Shown piece after piece: positions 19,268-26,317 of a stretch of 35,647 nt of DNA. Source of the DNA: Puniceicoccales bacterium (GTDB lineage: Bacteria > Verrucomicrobiota > Verrucomicrobiia > Opitutales > UBA953); contig JAIRPL010000014.1 in assembly GCA_031256995.1 (NCBI GenBank), forward strand, positions 1-35,647, given 5' to 3'. A program made the position numbers and the translations under genes. The notes under the pieces were generated by a model. The model saw only the letters and a list, made by a program, of their open reading frames with translations, did not search any database and was not told where the DNA came from. The number at the start of each line of letters is the position of its first letter. The first letter of the stretch is position 1.

Positions 19268-20125
19268 GAGACGGTGGGACGCAGGTTTGAGGGGGGGCAT
19301 GTTCTTGGCAAGTTTTTTGGCCAGACGCGACACGTCGCCTCCATGGATTTTCGCCTGAACACAGCGCCGCCTCCGCAAAAGGCCCATGTCGCAGCAAACA
19401 TCGGCTTGGGACCAGAAGAGATGCCTGGCCCCGGAAGAACCTGGCCCCGGAAGAAATGGGATGATAATTCGCGAATGGTGACACCAAAGGGTTGCGGAAC
19501 CGACAGAACCTTTCCCGCCAACATTTTTGCGCATTGCGAGAATTCGTATAAATATTTGCGAGAAAACGTCATTATATCAAGCGCCGGAACAATTTCCGGG
19601 ACAATTGCCGGATTCAGGCCAAGGAAATGCCATCGCTTGGAACGTTGAATCATCCTCGTGATCCGGTATGGCTGGTATCGGAATGGTCGGCATTGTCGAC
19701 AAGTCGTTTCTCTGGATGTAGAATTTCCATCTCACTCAACGCAATCTCCACCTTGACGTTATCAGGTTGCGGACAAATCGCGCCTCCTTCCAAGCAGCCC
19801 AAGTGGCACTCCTGTTTCATTTTCATATTTGCCTGATAAACTTTGCACACTTTCTCCCGACACTCATGGCGCTCCATGCGTAAATCGAGTAATGGGAATG
19901 TGAAGAAAATCACCTCTCATCGGACTTGGGAAATCTCGGAAAAAATAGCAGGCATTGCAAAAAAACGAAGGAATATCGCATGGACCCACAGAAATCGTAA
20001 AAATAGAGGAATAGATCATTCCAATTCCTCAAGAAATGATTAATGAAATGAAACCAGAACGCGCAGATGAGGAGTCTGTTTCCAGGATTTTAATATTTCT
20101 TATTTCCCATTCCATGAAACATCTA
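19268..20125. other. AT-rich intergenic stretch bordering the IS fragment
   Basis: Compared with the surrounding GC-rich genes this segment is noticeably richer in A and T, especially 19500-20125. It contains no recognisable gene apart from the small Cys-rich frame at 19650-19877. The composition change suggests foreign or decaying DNA next to the IS630 fragment. Confidence 0.5.
19650..19877 (-). CDS. Candidate small cysteine-rich protein
   Basis: A 75-residue frame from the ATG at 19877 (MERHECREKVCKVYQ); an in-frame GTG at 19913 could add 12 residues. I do not recognise it. It has five cysteines in the N-terminal half (positions 6, 11, 24, 28 and 35) with the pattern C-x4-C-x12-C-x3-C-x6-C followed by Pro-Gln-Pro, then a helical acidic middle (VKVEIALSEMEIL) and a His/Asp-rich C terminus. 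The ordered cysteine spacing is more protein-like than the other frames in this AT-rich stretch. It has no signal peptide and no ribosome-binding site. It may be a small metal-binding protein or the remnant of a longer gene. Confidence 0.3.
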   Translation of the reverse strand: MERHECREKVCKVYQANMKMKQECHLGCLEGGAICPQPDNVKVEIALSEMEILHPEKRLVDNADHSDTSHTGSRG

Positions 20126-20775
20126 GTGTCCTGTAAGCCAAGTTGGTTTATAAAGTCATTTTGATGCGTTCGAGGATGAGATCGGCAGAGGCAGTCCAGA
20201 CGAAGGGCGTCGGATTTTGATTATGGACGAGGATGTACTCGTCGATGGCCCGCACGAGAGCGGGCAAGCTGGGGAAGGAATCGCGGCGGATGCGCTGTTC
20301 GGTGATGTTGGCAAACCAGCGTTCGACCTGGTTGAGCCAGGAGGCGCCGGTGGGAGTGAAGTGCGGATGATGGCGTGGCCTCTTTTTGAACCATGCGGCG
20401 ACTTTGGGCGTCTTGTGGGTGCCGTGGTTGTCGAGGACCAGATGAAGGTCGGGCCCGGCGGGCACGCCGCGATCGATCTGGTCAAGGAAGCGCACGAACT
20501 CTTGCTGGCGTTGGCGGCAGTGGCACCGTCCGATGACTTTGCCGGTGGCGATGTTCAGGGCGGCAAACAGCGAGGTGGTCCCGTGCCGGTGATAGTCATG
20601 GGTGGCCCGCCCAAGCTGGCCCGGGCGAAGCGGCGGCAAGGGTTGGGAGCGCTCCAGTGCCTGGCATTGGCTTTTCTCGTCCACGCACAGCACCAGGGCG
20701 CGGGCCGGAGGACTCATGTGGAGTCCGACGATGTCGCGCACCTTCTCCACAAAGAACGGATCGGTCGAAGCAAGG
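20126..20775 (-). mobile_element. 5'-truncated IS630-family insertion sequence
   Basis: One IS end can be placed at about 20126, next to a TA dinucleotide (20124-20125), the target preferred by IS630/mariner elements. The edge sequence begins GTGTCCTGTAAGCCAAGTTG and is followed 22 nt later by the transposase stop. The opposite end is missing: homology to the transposase stops near 20775, where unrelated sequence starts. About 650 bp therefore remain of an element that would normally be 1.1-1.2 kb. Confidence 0.7.
20148..20775 (-). pseudogene. IS630-family transposase, N-terminal part missing
   Basis: The remaining about 205 residues are the DDE catalytic half of an IS630-type transposase. 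The catalytic residues are visible in order: the Asp of LCVDEKSQCQALERSQP, the Asp of VLDNHGTHKTPKV, and the Glu of SWLNQVERWF. Family context such as HDYHRHGTTSLFAALN and HFTPTGASWLN is intact, and the C terminus PFVWTASADLILERIK is complete. The helix-turn-helix DNA-binding half (about 130-150 residues) is absent; recognisable sequence begins at STDPFFVEKVRDIVGLH, after which the upstream frame is unrelated. There is no ATG at the front, only an internal GTG. The copy should be unable to bind its own ends. Confidence 0.85.
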
Positions 20776-20920
20776 GCTTCGGGTCTCCGGCGACGGCATT
20801 GATGTTGTTGGTGCTGATCCCCGTCTCCGAAAGGTACAAGTTCTGGTCCCAGGAAAGATCGTACCCGAAAGCCATGCCTGGCACGACGGCACTGCCGAGG
20901 GCCACTAACAGTGTTTTCAC
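20775..20920 (-). pseudogene. Signal-peptide-like gene fragment abutting the transposase
   Basis: On the minus strand a GTG (20920-20918) opens a frame that reads like the start of an exported protein. There is a lysine, a hydrophobic core (KTLLVALGSAVVPGMAFG) ending in a plausible cleavage site, then YDLSWDQNLYLSETGISTN and a strand-rich continuation to about GDPKP. Near 20775 this frame runs into the IS630 sequence, which is in a different frame, so the protein is cut after about 48 residues. It could be the front of an outer-membrane or surface protein gene interrupted by the IS or by recombination. Its start lies inside the first copy of a 37-bp direct repeat. Confidence 0.4.
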
Positions 20921-20940
20921 GGTTGGGCCGCGTCGGCTAC
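20904..20940. repeat. 37-bp direct repeat, copy 1
   Basis: This segment begins ACTAACAGTGTTTTCACGG and ends GTCGGCTAC. It is identical over 37 bp to the copy at 20973-21009. The copies start 69 bp apart, separated by 32 bp containing GTGCTGTC twice. Confidence 0.9.
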
Positions 20941-20972
20941 GTGCTGTCTCCCGTGCTGTCGCGGCTGCTTGG

Positions 20973-21009
20973 ACTAACAGTGTTTTCACGGTTGGGCCGC
21001 GTCGGCTAC
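20973..21009. repeat. 37-bp direct repeat, copy 2
   Basis: Identical to copy 1 at 20904-20940. On the minus strand each copy contains the same GTG-initiated KTLLV peptide start, but only the lower copy continues into the signal-peptide-like sequence. This suggests a partial duplication of a gene start or a recombination footprint. Confidence 0.9.
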
Positions 21010-21303
21010 CCGCCGGCCAACCCGGTGTGCACCCGACCGGGCTTTGTGTTTGGCCCCCGCCCCCTCGCTCCGGACACCTCTGGCGCCGCCATTTTGAGAC
21101 TCCGAAGCACCACTGCCGCATGTGTCATTAGAAAATCTTCTCGAACTTATCAGCTCCACTTCCCGCACGCGACGGGCGGCCTCTTCGCCATTAAGAACAT
21201 TTATGTTATGTGTTGAAAATGATTTTGGGTCTGTTTTTGGAGATGTTATCGTTTCATAAAGCACGCAAAACAAACGATAAATTATTTTATAAAGCAAATA
21301 TTA

Positions 21304-21357
21304 TTTTACGAAATAATTACGAAAAAGCGTAATAAAAACATGACTTATTTCGTGAAA
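21304..21357. repeat. AT-rich nested inverted repeats
   Basis: TTTTACGAAATAA (21304-21316) pairs with TTATTTCGTGAAA (21345-21357) over 13 positions with one mismatch, which would be a G-U pair in RNA. Inside lies ATTACG (21316-21321) opposite CGTAAT (21328-21333). The surrounding 21190-21360 is strongly AT-rich and borders very G-rich DNA. I see no gene. Possible roles are a promoter/operator, a transposon end or a protein-binding array. Confidence 0.5.
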
Positions 21358-21635
21358 GCGCGAATCACCCCCCCCTGCGCCCCGCCTTCTCCCGGGCCGC
21401 GTCCGCCGCCCCTCCGCGCCAGCAGGTAGGTTTTAGGCGAGGGCAGGCAGACGATGGGCGCGGGGGGGGAAAGGCGATGGACACGGGTAGGCGCGGGACT
21501 GGGCGGCGAGGGACTTGGGGGACACGCTATTTGGCAGGCGCGGGACTTGGGGCGTGGGCAAGCCCCAAAGTAGCGGCCGGCGGGAGTGCGGCCAGCTCGG
21601 CCACGCGCCCAAGCAGAGCAGGGTTCAGGTGGAAA

Positions 21636-21687
21636 GAGCAGGTTTGGAAACCCGCGCTACGCCGGCGAGACCGGTGGCGGCGGGGCG
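21636..21687 (+). repeat. REP-like interspersed element, copy 1
   Basis: 52 bp beginning GAGCAGGTTTGGAAACCCGC and ending in CGGCGGGGCG. It matches the copy at 22214-22265 at 51 of 52 positions. The front contains a small palindrome (GGTTT-GG-AAACC). Confidence 0.85.
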
Positions 21688-21992
21688 CAGCGACGGCGGC
21701 GAGGGTACGGTGGTGGCGGGGCGCAGCGGGGGCGGCGGGGTGCGGTGGTGGCGGCGGGGCGCTGTATTACGACGAGGGCGTCGGCAGTGCGCCGGCGGCG
21801 GCGGTGCTGTGTCACGGCAAGGGCAGCGCGGCGGCGGCCGGTCGTTTCCCTCCGTACCGCCAGAAAAGGCGAAAATTACCCGCCTGCTTTACACAAATTT
21901 TCGCGAGGATTCCTGAGAGTCATCGCGCCCGTGTTGTAGCGCAGTGCTCGCAATGCACGCAATGCCTTGGAGTGCATCGTAGCGCCGCCGTC

Positions 21993-22017
21993 GTAGCGCG
22001 GGCTTCCAAGCCTGCTC
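21993..22017 (-). repeat. REP-like interspersed element, inverted partial copy
   Basis: Read on the minus strand this 25-bp segment matches the first 25 bp of the other two copies except for two changes. Those changes are compensatory: the arms GGTTT/AAACC become GGCTT/AAGCC, so the palindrome is kept. Confidence 0.75.
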
Positions 22018-22213
22018 CCCAGCCGCGCTCAAAGGCATTGCGCGCATCCGCGACCCTGCCCTCTGCCGGCGCCACTTTTGCTGCTGCTGAAGGCAGCCTC
22101 GGAGCGCGGTAGCCTTCCTCTACTTTAGAGGGTTTACGCCAACGAAAAGCGTTTGGATCTGATTCCCGTCTTGGCCGCCCATCTTTTACGTTGGGAGTGG
22201 GCTGGGCTCAAGG

Positions 22214-22265
22214 GAGCAGGTTTGGAAACCCGCGCTACGCCGGCGAGACCGGTGACGGCGGGGCG
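22214..22265 (+). repeat. REP-like interspersed element, copy 2
   Basis: Second 52-bp copy, differing from 21636-21687 only at one position (A at 22255 for G at 21677). A further hairpin, CGGCAC/GTGCCG, lies 50 bp on at 22317-22332 after a TGCCTTGGAGTGC motif. Confidence 0.85.
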
Positions 22266-22529
22266 GGGGCGGCGGTGGTGGCGGCGGGGCACTGGCGCGT
22301 AGCCTGCCTTGGAGTGCGGCACATCCGTGCCGTTTGGGAAAAGGACGCAAAAAGGGATGCCCCCTCAATGCCACTTCCGCCGCCGCTCGGCGCCCCAAAG
22401 CGCATTCATCGCGCCCCGGCAGCGCCATGCTCCCTCTCATGCCACTTCCGCCGCCTTCAATGCCACTTTTGCCGGCCAGGCCACGGCGGCGAACAGGCGG
22501 TTTTTGACAATTTTTGTGGCAAGGGGGAA

Positions 22530-22560
22530 TTTCTTATTGCAAGTTCTTTGCAATAAGAAA
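22530..22560. promoter_or_regulatory. Perfect 13-bp-arm palindrome, probable operator of the porin gene
   Basis: TTTCTTATTGCAA (22530-22542) and TTGCAATAAGAAA (22548-22560) are perfect inverted repeats around the 5-nt spacer GTTCT, ending 25 nt before the ATG of the outer-membrane protein. The AT-rich arms make an intrinsic terminator unlikely, and no T-run follows. A TTGACA (22504-22509) lies just upstream, so a regulator bound here would overlap the promoter's downstream part or the transcript start. The regulator family is not identifiable from this sequence alone. Confidence 0.7.
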
Positions 22561-22585
22561 AGCATCGCGCCTCTTCCTTCCAAAC

Positions 22586-24106
22586 ATGAAACGTTCACAC
22601 GACTTCTCCCGGCCCCGCGAATTGCCTTCGCGGAAACATTCTCCCAAGGACGTCCACGGCACCCTGCGGCCAATTTTCCGCAGCCGGCATTTGCGTTCTG
22701 GATGCGCGCTGCGCGTCTTGAGCGGGATTCTGACATTTTCCGTGGCGGGCAACCTCAGTGCCGGTGCGCTGGCGGAGCCTTCCGGTGCGGCCGGGGCGCC
22801 TTCCAGTGCGCTGGCGGCACCTTCCGGCACGGCGGCGGCAGGCGTCTCTGCGTGGTCTCCCGCACAGGCACTGACGCTCGCGAGAGCGGGAAACAGTTAC
22901 CTGAATCTCTCGTTGATTGGCGATGTTGCGGCGGGAACGTCATCCCGGGGCGACATCGCCGAAACCCAAACGGGCGGGCACGCGCCTTCGCAGCGCGGAT
23001 TCACCATCCAGGGCATGGAGGCGGTTTTTGAGGGTGCGGTGGACAACTATTTTCGCGCCACGATGAATCTCGCCTACGGCTTGAGTGCCGATGGCGAGTC
23101 GTATTTTGAGATGGAGGAGGCGTTCGCCGAGACGCTCTCATTGCCGAAAGGTTTTCAACTTCGTGTCGGGCAATATCTTACCGAGTTTGGCCGTGTGAAC
23201 ACGCAGCATGCGCACGCGTGGGATTTTGTGGACGCGCCCGTTGTCACATCCCGCCTCCTTGGCCCGGACGGTTTGCGCAACCCCGGCGCGCGCCTGGCAT
23301 GGCTGGCCCCAACCCCCTTTTATTCGGAATTTTTCTTCGGCGCGCAAAACAGCAACGGCGCAAATGCGCACAGTTTTCGATCCACGGGTGTCCACGAACA
23401 CGGCGGGGATGAGCATTCCGAAGAGGAAGGCCATGCGCACGGCTGGGAACCCTATGAGGGCACGATTGCCGGACGCCCGGCCAGCGACCTTGGCGTGCGC
23501 GGGATCGGGGACCTGCTCTACAGCGCCCGTTACGCATTTTCATTCGAGCCGTCGGAAACGCAGACGATCCTCGCCGGGGTGTCGGGCGCATGGGGGCCAA
23601 ACAGCACCGGCGATGGCGCCCGCACGCAGCTTTACGGCGTGGACCTGTTTTGGAAATGGAAACCGCTGAACCACAACCGCGGCTTCCCGTTTGTCTCCCT
23701 TCAAAGCGAGGTTTTGTTGCGCGGCTACAAGGCGGCCGCCGCGGAAGTCGAGGGGCCGCAGGAGGACGGGGCGCCCACACACGCCAGCCTGCCGGCCGAG
23801 ACGTTTTGGGACTGGGGCATTTACGCGCAAGTCAGCCATGGGTTCACCCCCGGCTGGGTGGCAAGCCTGCGCGCCGATTACGCCGCGCCGGCCGGGGAGG
23901 CCGATTACGAGAAAATCCTTGGCGAACGCGATCCGGCCCGCGCCCGCCGCTGGCGCCTTTCCCCGGCCCTCACATGGTATCCGACCGAGTTTTCCCGCAT
24001 CCGGCTCCAGTACAATTATGACCGGATTGACCATTCGCGTGATTCCCACGGCGTCTGGCTGCAGATTGAGTTCCTCCTCGGCGCGCACGCCGCCCACAAG
24101 TTTTGA
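22586..24106 (+). CDS. Outer-membrane beta-barrel (porin-like) protein with His/Glu-rich loop
   Basis: A protein of up to 506 residues that looks like an outer-membrane barrel. A hydrophobic signal (RVLSGILTFSVAGNLSAGALA) begins about 45 residues in, so the true start may be an in-frame TTG at 22691 rather than the ATG used here. After an Ala/Ser/Gly-rich spacer, alternating strands recur (NYFRATMNLAYGLS, FQLRVGQYLTEFGRVN, LLYSARYAFSF, RIRLQYNYDRIDHS), and the chain ends in a strand closing with Phe (HAAHKF), the usual barrel-assembly signal. Around residues 270-285 lies HEHGGDEHSEEEGHAH, with five His and six acidic residues in sixteen, a likely metal-binding external loop. I cannot name the substrate; metal (zinc) uptake or homeostasis is a guess. 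The promoter carries a perfect palindrome. Confidence 0.75.
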   Translation: MKRSHDFSRPRELPSRKHSPKDVHGTLRPIFRSRHLRSGCALRVLSGILTFSVAGNLSAGALAEPSGAAGAPSSALAAPSGTAAAGVSAWSPAQALTLARAGNSYLNLSLIGDVAAGTSSRGDIAETQTGGHAPSQRGFTIQGMEAVFEGAVDNYFRATMNLAYGLSADGESYFEMEEAFAETLSLPKGFQLRVGQYLTEFGRVNTQHAHAWDFVDAPVVTSRLLGPDGLRNPGARLAWLAPTPFYSEFFFGAQNSNGANAHSFRSTGVHEHGGDEHSEEEGHAHGWEPYEGTIAGRPASDLGVRGIGDLLYSARYAFSFEPSETQTILAGVSGAWGPNSTGDGARTQLYGVDLFWKWKPLNHNRGFPFVSLQSEVLLRGYKAAAAEVEGPQEDGAPTHASLPAETFWDWGIYAQVSHGFTPGWVASLRADYAAPAGEADYEKILGERDPARARRWRLSPALTWYPTEFSRIRLQYNYDRIDHSRDSHGVWLQIEFLLGAHAAHKF

Positions 24107-24151
24107 GCATCGCCGCCGTTTCCCGCCTGCCACTCCAAGATTGCCGCAAAA

Positions 24152-24174
24152 GGCCGCCTGCATAAAAAGCGGCC
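24152..24174 (+). promoter_or_regulatory. Hairpin directly before the DRTGG-protein start
   Basis: GGCCGC (24152-24157) and GCGGCC (24169-24174) form a 6-bp stem ending 3 nt before the ATG at 24178. It would cover the ribosome-binding position or act as a weak end for the upstream porin transcript. Confidence 0.4.
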
Positions 24175-24177
24175 CCC

Positions 24178-25392
24178 ATGCCACGGGCAGCCTGCGCCAC
24201 AAAAAAACACAAAGAGACCACGTTCGCACCCGACGTCGCCGGACTTCTCTCAAAACCGCTGAACACCACCACCCGCCGCGTTTTCATCGCGGCCACCCGC
24301 CAAAACGACGGCAAGACCACGACCTGCCTCGGCCTCTATGGGGCGTTGCGCGCGCTCGGCCTTCAGGTTGGCTACATCAAGCCCGTCGCACAGCGCATCA
24401 TCGAGGTGGATGGCGCGCAGGTGGATGAGGACACCCAGCTCATCAACAAAATCTACGACGTGGGCACCCCCATCGAGGCCATGAGTCCGGTGGCCATAGA
24501 CCCCTGTTTCACGCGCCGCTACCTCGAGGCCCCGCACGAGCTTCGCCCCAAGATCATAGACCGCATCTGCCGCTGTTTTGACCGCGCCGCCTTCCAAAAG
24601 GACATCATCATCATCGAAGGCTCCGGCCACGCGGGTGTCGGCTCCGTCTTTTCGTGCTCCAATGCCCACAATGCCCGCCTGCTCGGATCGAAATGCATCC
24701 TCGTGGCCGGCGGCGGGATCGGGAAACCCATCGACGAGATCGCCATGAACAAGGCCCTTTTGGACGCCATGAACGTCGAGTGCATCGGGGTCATCCTCAA
24801 CAAGGTGATCGAGGACAAAAAGAACTTCATCACCGAGTTTGCCGGGCGGGCGCTGAAACAGCTCGGGCTGCCCCTCCTTGGCGTGCTCACGCACACGCCC
24901 ACCCTCACCCACCCCAACCTCTCCCAGATCGTCTCCGAGATTGGCGGGGAATGGCTCCACCACCCCCTCTCCCCCGCCGCCGCGCTGGACCACACCGGCG
25001 GCGAACGTGTCGAAAAAATTGTCATTGGGGCCATGTCCGCCAACAACGTGCTCGAGCACGCCGATCCCAACGCCCTCTTCATCATCCCAGGGGATCGCGA
25101 TGACGTCCTTTTCGCCCTCATCGCCGGCATGGGCCAATACCGGATGCGCGTCGCCTGCGGCATCATCCTGACCAACGGCTACCTGCCCTCCGGGCGCATC
25201 CGGGCCATGCTCGCGCAGACCGACATGAACGTCGTGGCCACCTCCGCCGAAAGCTACGATGTCGCCCGCAAAATCAACGCCATGACGGTGAAGATACAGC
25301 CCGGCGACGCGGACAAAATCCCCGTCGTCGAGCGTCTCATCCGCGAAAACATCAACCTCCCCGCCCTGCTCAAAAAATTGCAGCGCGACTGA
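24178..25392 (+). CDS. P-loop ATPase with DRTGG domain (BioD/Pta N-terminal-like)
   Basis: A 404-residue cytoplasmic protein resembling the non-catalytic N-terminal part of long phosphotransacetylases: a dethiobiotin-synthetase-like P-loop domain followed by a DRTGG domain. The nucleotide motif is ATRQNDGKTTT (residues 39-49), then a switch-like VGYIKPVAQR. IIIIEGSGHAGVGSVFSCSNA is typical of the BioD/CobB-like fold. The DRTGG motif appears as DHTGGERVEKIVIGAMSANN at about residue 275, with the family-typical FIIPGDRDDVLFALI after it. There is no phosphate acetyltransferase domain, so a sensor or regulatory role is more likely than acetyl-CoA chemistry; the precise function is unknown. It may be transcribed with the porin 71 nt upstream, but a hairpin lies between them. 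Confidence 0.82.
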   Translation: MPRAACATKKHKETTFAPDVAGLLSKPLNTTTRRVFIAATRQNDGKTTTCLGLYGALRALGLQVGYIKPVAQRIIEVDGAQVDEDTQLINKIYDVGTPIEAMSPVAIDPCFTRRYLEAPHELRPKIIDRICRCFDRAAFQKDIIIIEGSGHAGVGSVFSCSNAHNARLLGSKCILVAGGGIGKPIDEIAMNKALLDAMNVECIGVILNKVIEDKKNFITEFAGRALKQLGLPLLGVLTHTPTLTHPNLSQIVSEIGGEWLHHPLSPAAALDHTGGERVEKIVIGAMSANNVLEHADPNALFIIPGDRDDVLFALIAGMGQYRMRVACGIILTNGYLPSGRIRAMLAQTDMNVVATSAESYDVARKINAMTVKIQPGDADKIPVVERLIRENINLPALLKKLQRD

Positions 25393-25468
25393 CCCCTGCC
25401 CTGCGCCAGGGCGGCCGGAATCCGCCGGGGATTTTGGACACGGCACGCGGCCCCGGGCCGCCCGCCCC

Positions 25469-26254
25469 TCAGGCCGCCGGTTCGAAAATCGAGTGGCTGA
25501 TGTGCCCGCGGCCGATGCAGGCGGCATCCGTGCCGTCCGCAAAATCCGTCGAGGCCCCGGTTTTGTCCCAGTGAAACCGGTAGACGCCCGGATTCCCCGG
25601 AACCTCCCGGTACAGGGAACCACTGCGCACGACGGCCGGGACCGTGCGCTCCACGGGGGTGGACTCCGTGCAAACACGGGGAAAATTGACATTGTGCACC
25701 CGCAAGGCCGCCTCCGCCAAGGCCCCGGCCTCCGCGATCGCCAGCCGGGTGAACCCCACGGCGCGGCTTGCGGCGCACAGCAGGCTTTCGCGCCCGACGC
25801 CGCCAATCTCGCCCTTGTTGCGCTGGGCGTGGAGGTATTCCGAATCCGGAAGCTCCAGCGAGAACGCCGCGGCGGGCAGCCTCCACGCCGCCCCCTCAAG
25901 CGCCCCGGCAAGGGTGCCGGAGCTGAGGCAGAGCGGCATGGTGATATTGTAGCCGATGTTCACACCGGAGATGACGGCGGCCGGGCGGCGCCCGTGCAGC
26001 AGGGAGCCAAGCGCGATGTTCACACAATCCGACGGGGTGCCGTCCACAGCCCACGCCTCGTCCGCGCACCCCAGCCTGCGGGACTCAACCGCCACGGGAC
26101 GCAAGCGGCTGAACGAGCGCCCGACCCAGCTTTGCTCGCCCGCCGGCGCGACAACGCAAACGTGGAAAAAAGGGCGGTGCGCCGCGCAAAGCGCGTGCAG
26201 GAAAAAGGAGTCGACACCATCGTCATTCGTGACGAGCAGAAGAGGAAGCGGCAT
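25469..26254 (-). CDS. surE: 5'/3'-nucleotidase SurE
   Basis: SurE is a metal-dependent phosphatase that removes phosphate from nucleoside 5'- and 3'-monophosphates and is linked to stationary-phase survival. The N terminus LLLVTNDDGVDS carries the Asp11-Asp12 metal pair. The AGEQSWVGRSFS loop supplies the serine ligand, and DGTPSDCVNIAL and ISGVNIGYN (the Asn ligand) follow in the right order. At 261 residues it is of normal size. The ATG at 26254 is preferred to an upstream one 17 codons earlier, because the conserved first strand starts right there. It lies 63 nt downstream of the ABC-3 permease on the same strand. The usual partner pcm is absent. Confidence 0.93.
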   Translation of the reverse strand: MPLPLLLVTNDDGVDSFFLHALCAAHRPFFHVCVVAPAGEQSWVGRSFSRLRPVAVESRRLGCADEAWAVDGTPSDCVNIALGSLLHGRRPAAVISGVNIGYNITMPLCLSSGTLAGALEGAAWRLPAAAFSLELPDSEYLHAQRNKGEIGGVGRESLLCAASRAVGFTRLAIAEAGALAEAALRVHNVNFPRVCTESTPVERTVPAVVRSGSLYREVPGNPGVYRFHWDKTGASTDFADGTDAACIGRGHISHSIFEPAA

Positions 26255-26317
26255 GGGTTTTCTATGAAAAATGATTCCGGGAATGGCCCCGGGAAATGGC
26301 GGCAAGGGCGGGATTCA

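Larger units (their letters stand above)
21361..22585. other. Gene-free, G-rich mosaic of repeats
   Basis: About 1.2 kb without a credible gene. The plus strand of 21430-21840 is dominated by GGCGGGG-type runs, including repeated GGCGGGGCGCAGCG, giving strong G-quadruplex potential. Short interspersed repeats recur: two 52-bp copies and one inverted copy of a GCAGG-containing element, two copies of TGCCTTGGAGTGC (21963-21975 and 22305-22317), and several copies of TGCCACTTCCGCCGC-like sequence near 22370 and 22440. Frames through it give only Arg/Gly/Ala-rich peptides, so I treat it as non-coding. The far end holds the promoter region of the next gene. Confidence 0.65.

Noticed and set aside
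20126..20775. Active IS630 element
   Set aside because: The N-terminal DNA-binding half of the transposase and one end of the element are missing, so it should not move by itself.
21477..22112. Coding sequence in the G-rich region
   Set aside because: Frames give Arg/Gly/Ala-rich low-complexity peptides, and the same DNA repeats appear in different frames and orientations, as expected for non-coding repeats.
22530..22560. Intrinsic terminator
   Set aside because: The arms are AT-rich with no following T-run, and the element lies just before a start codon with no gene ending upstream; an operator is a better fit.
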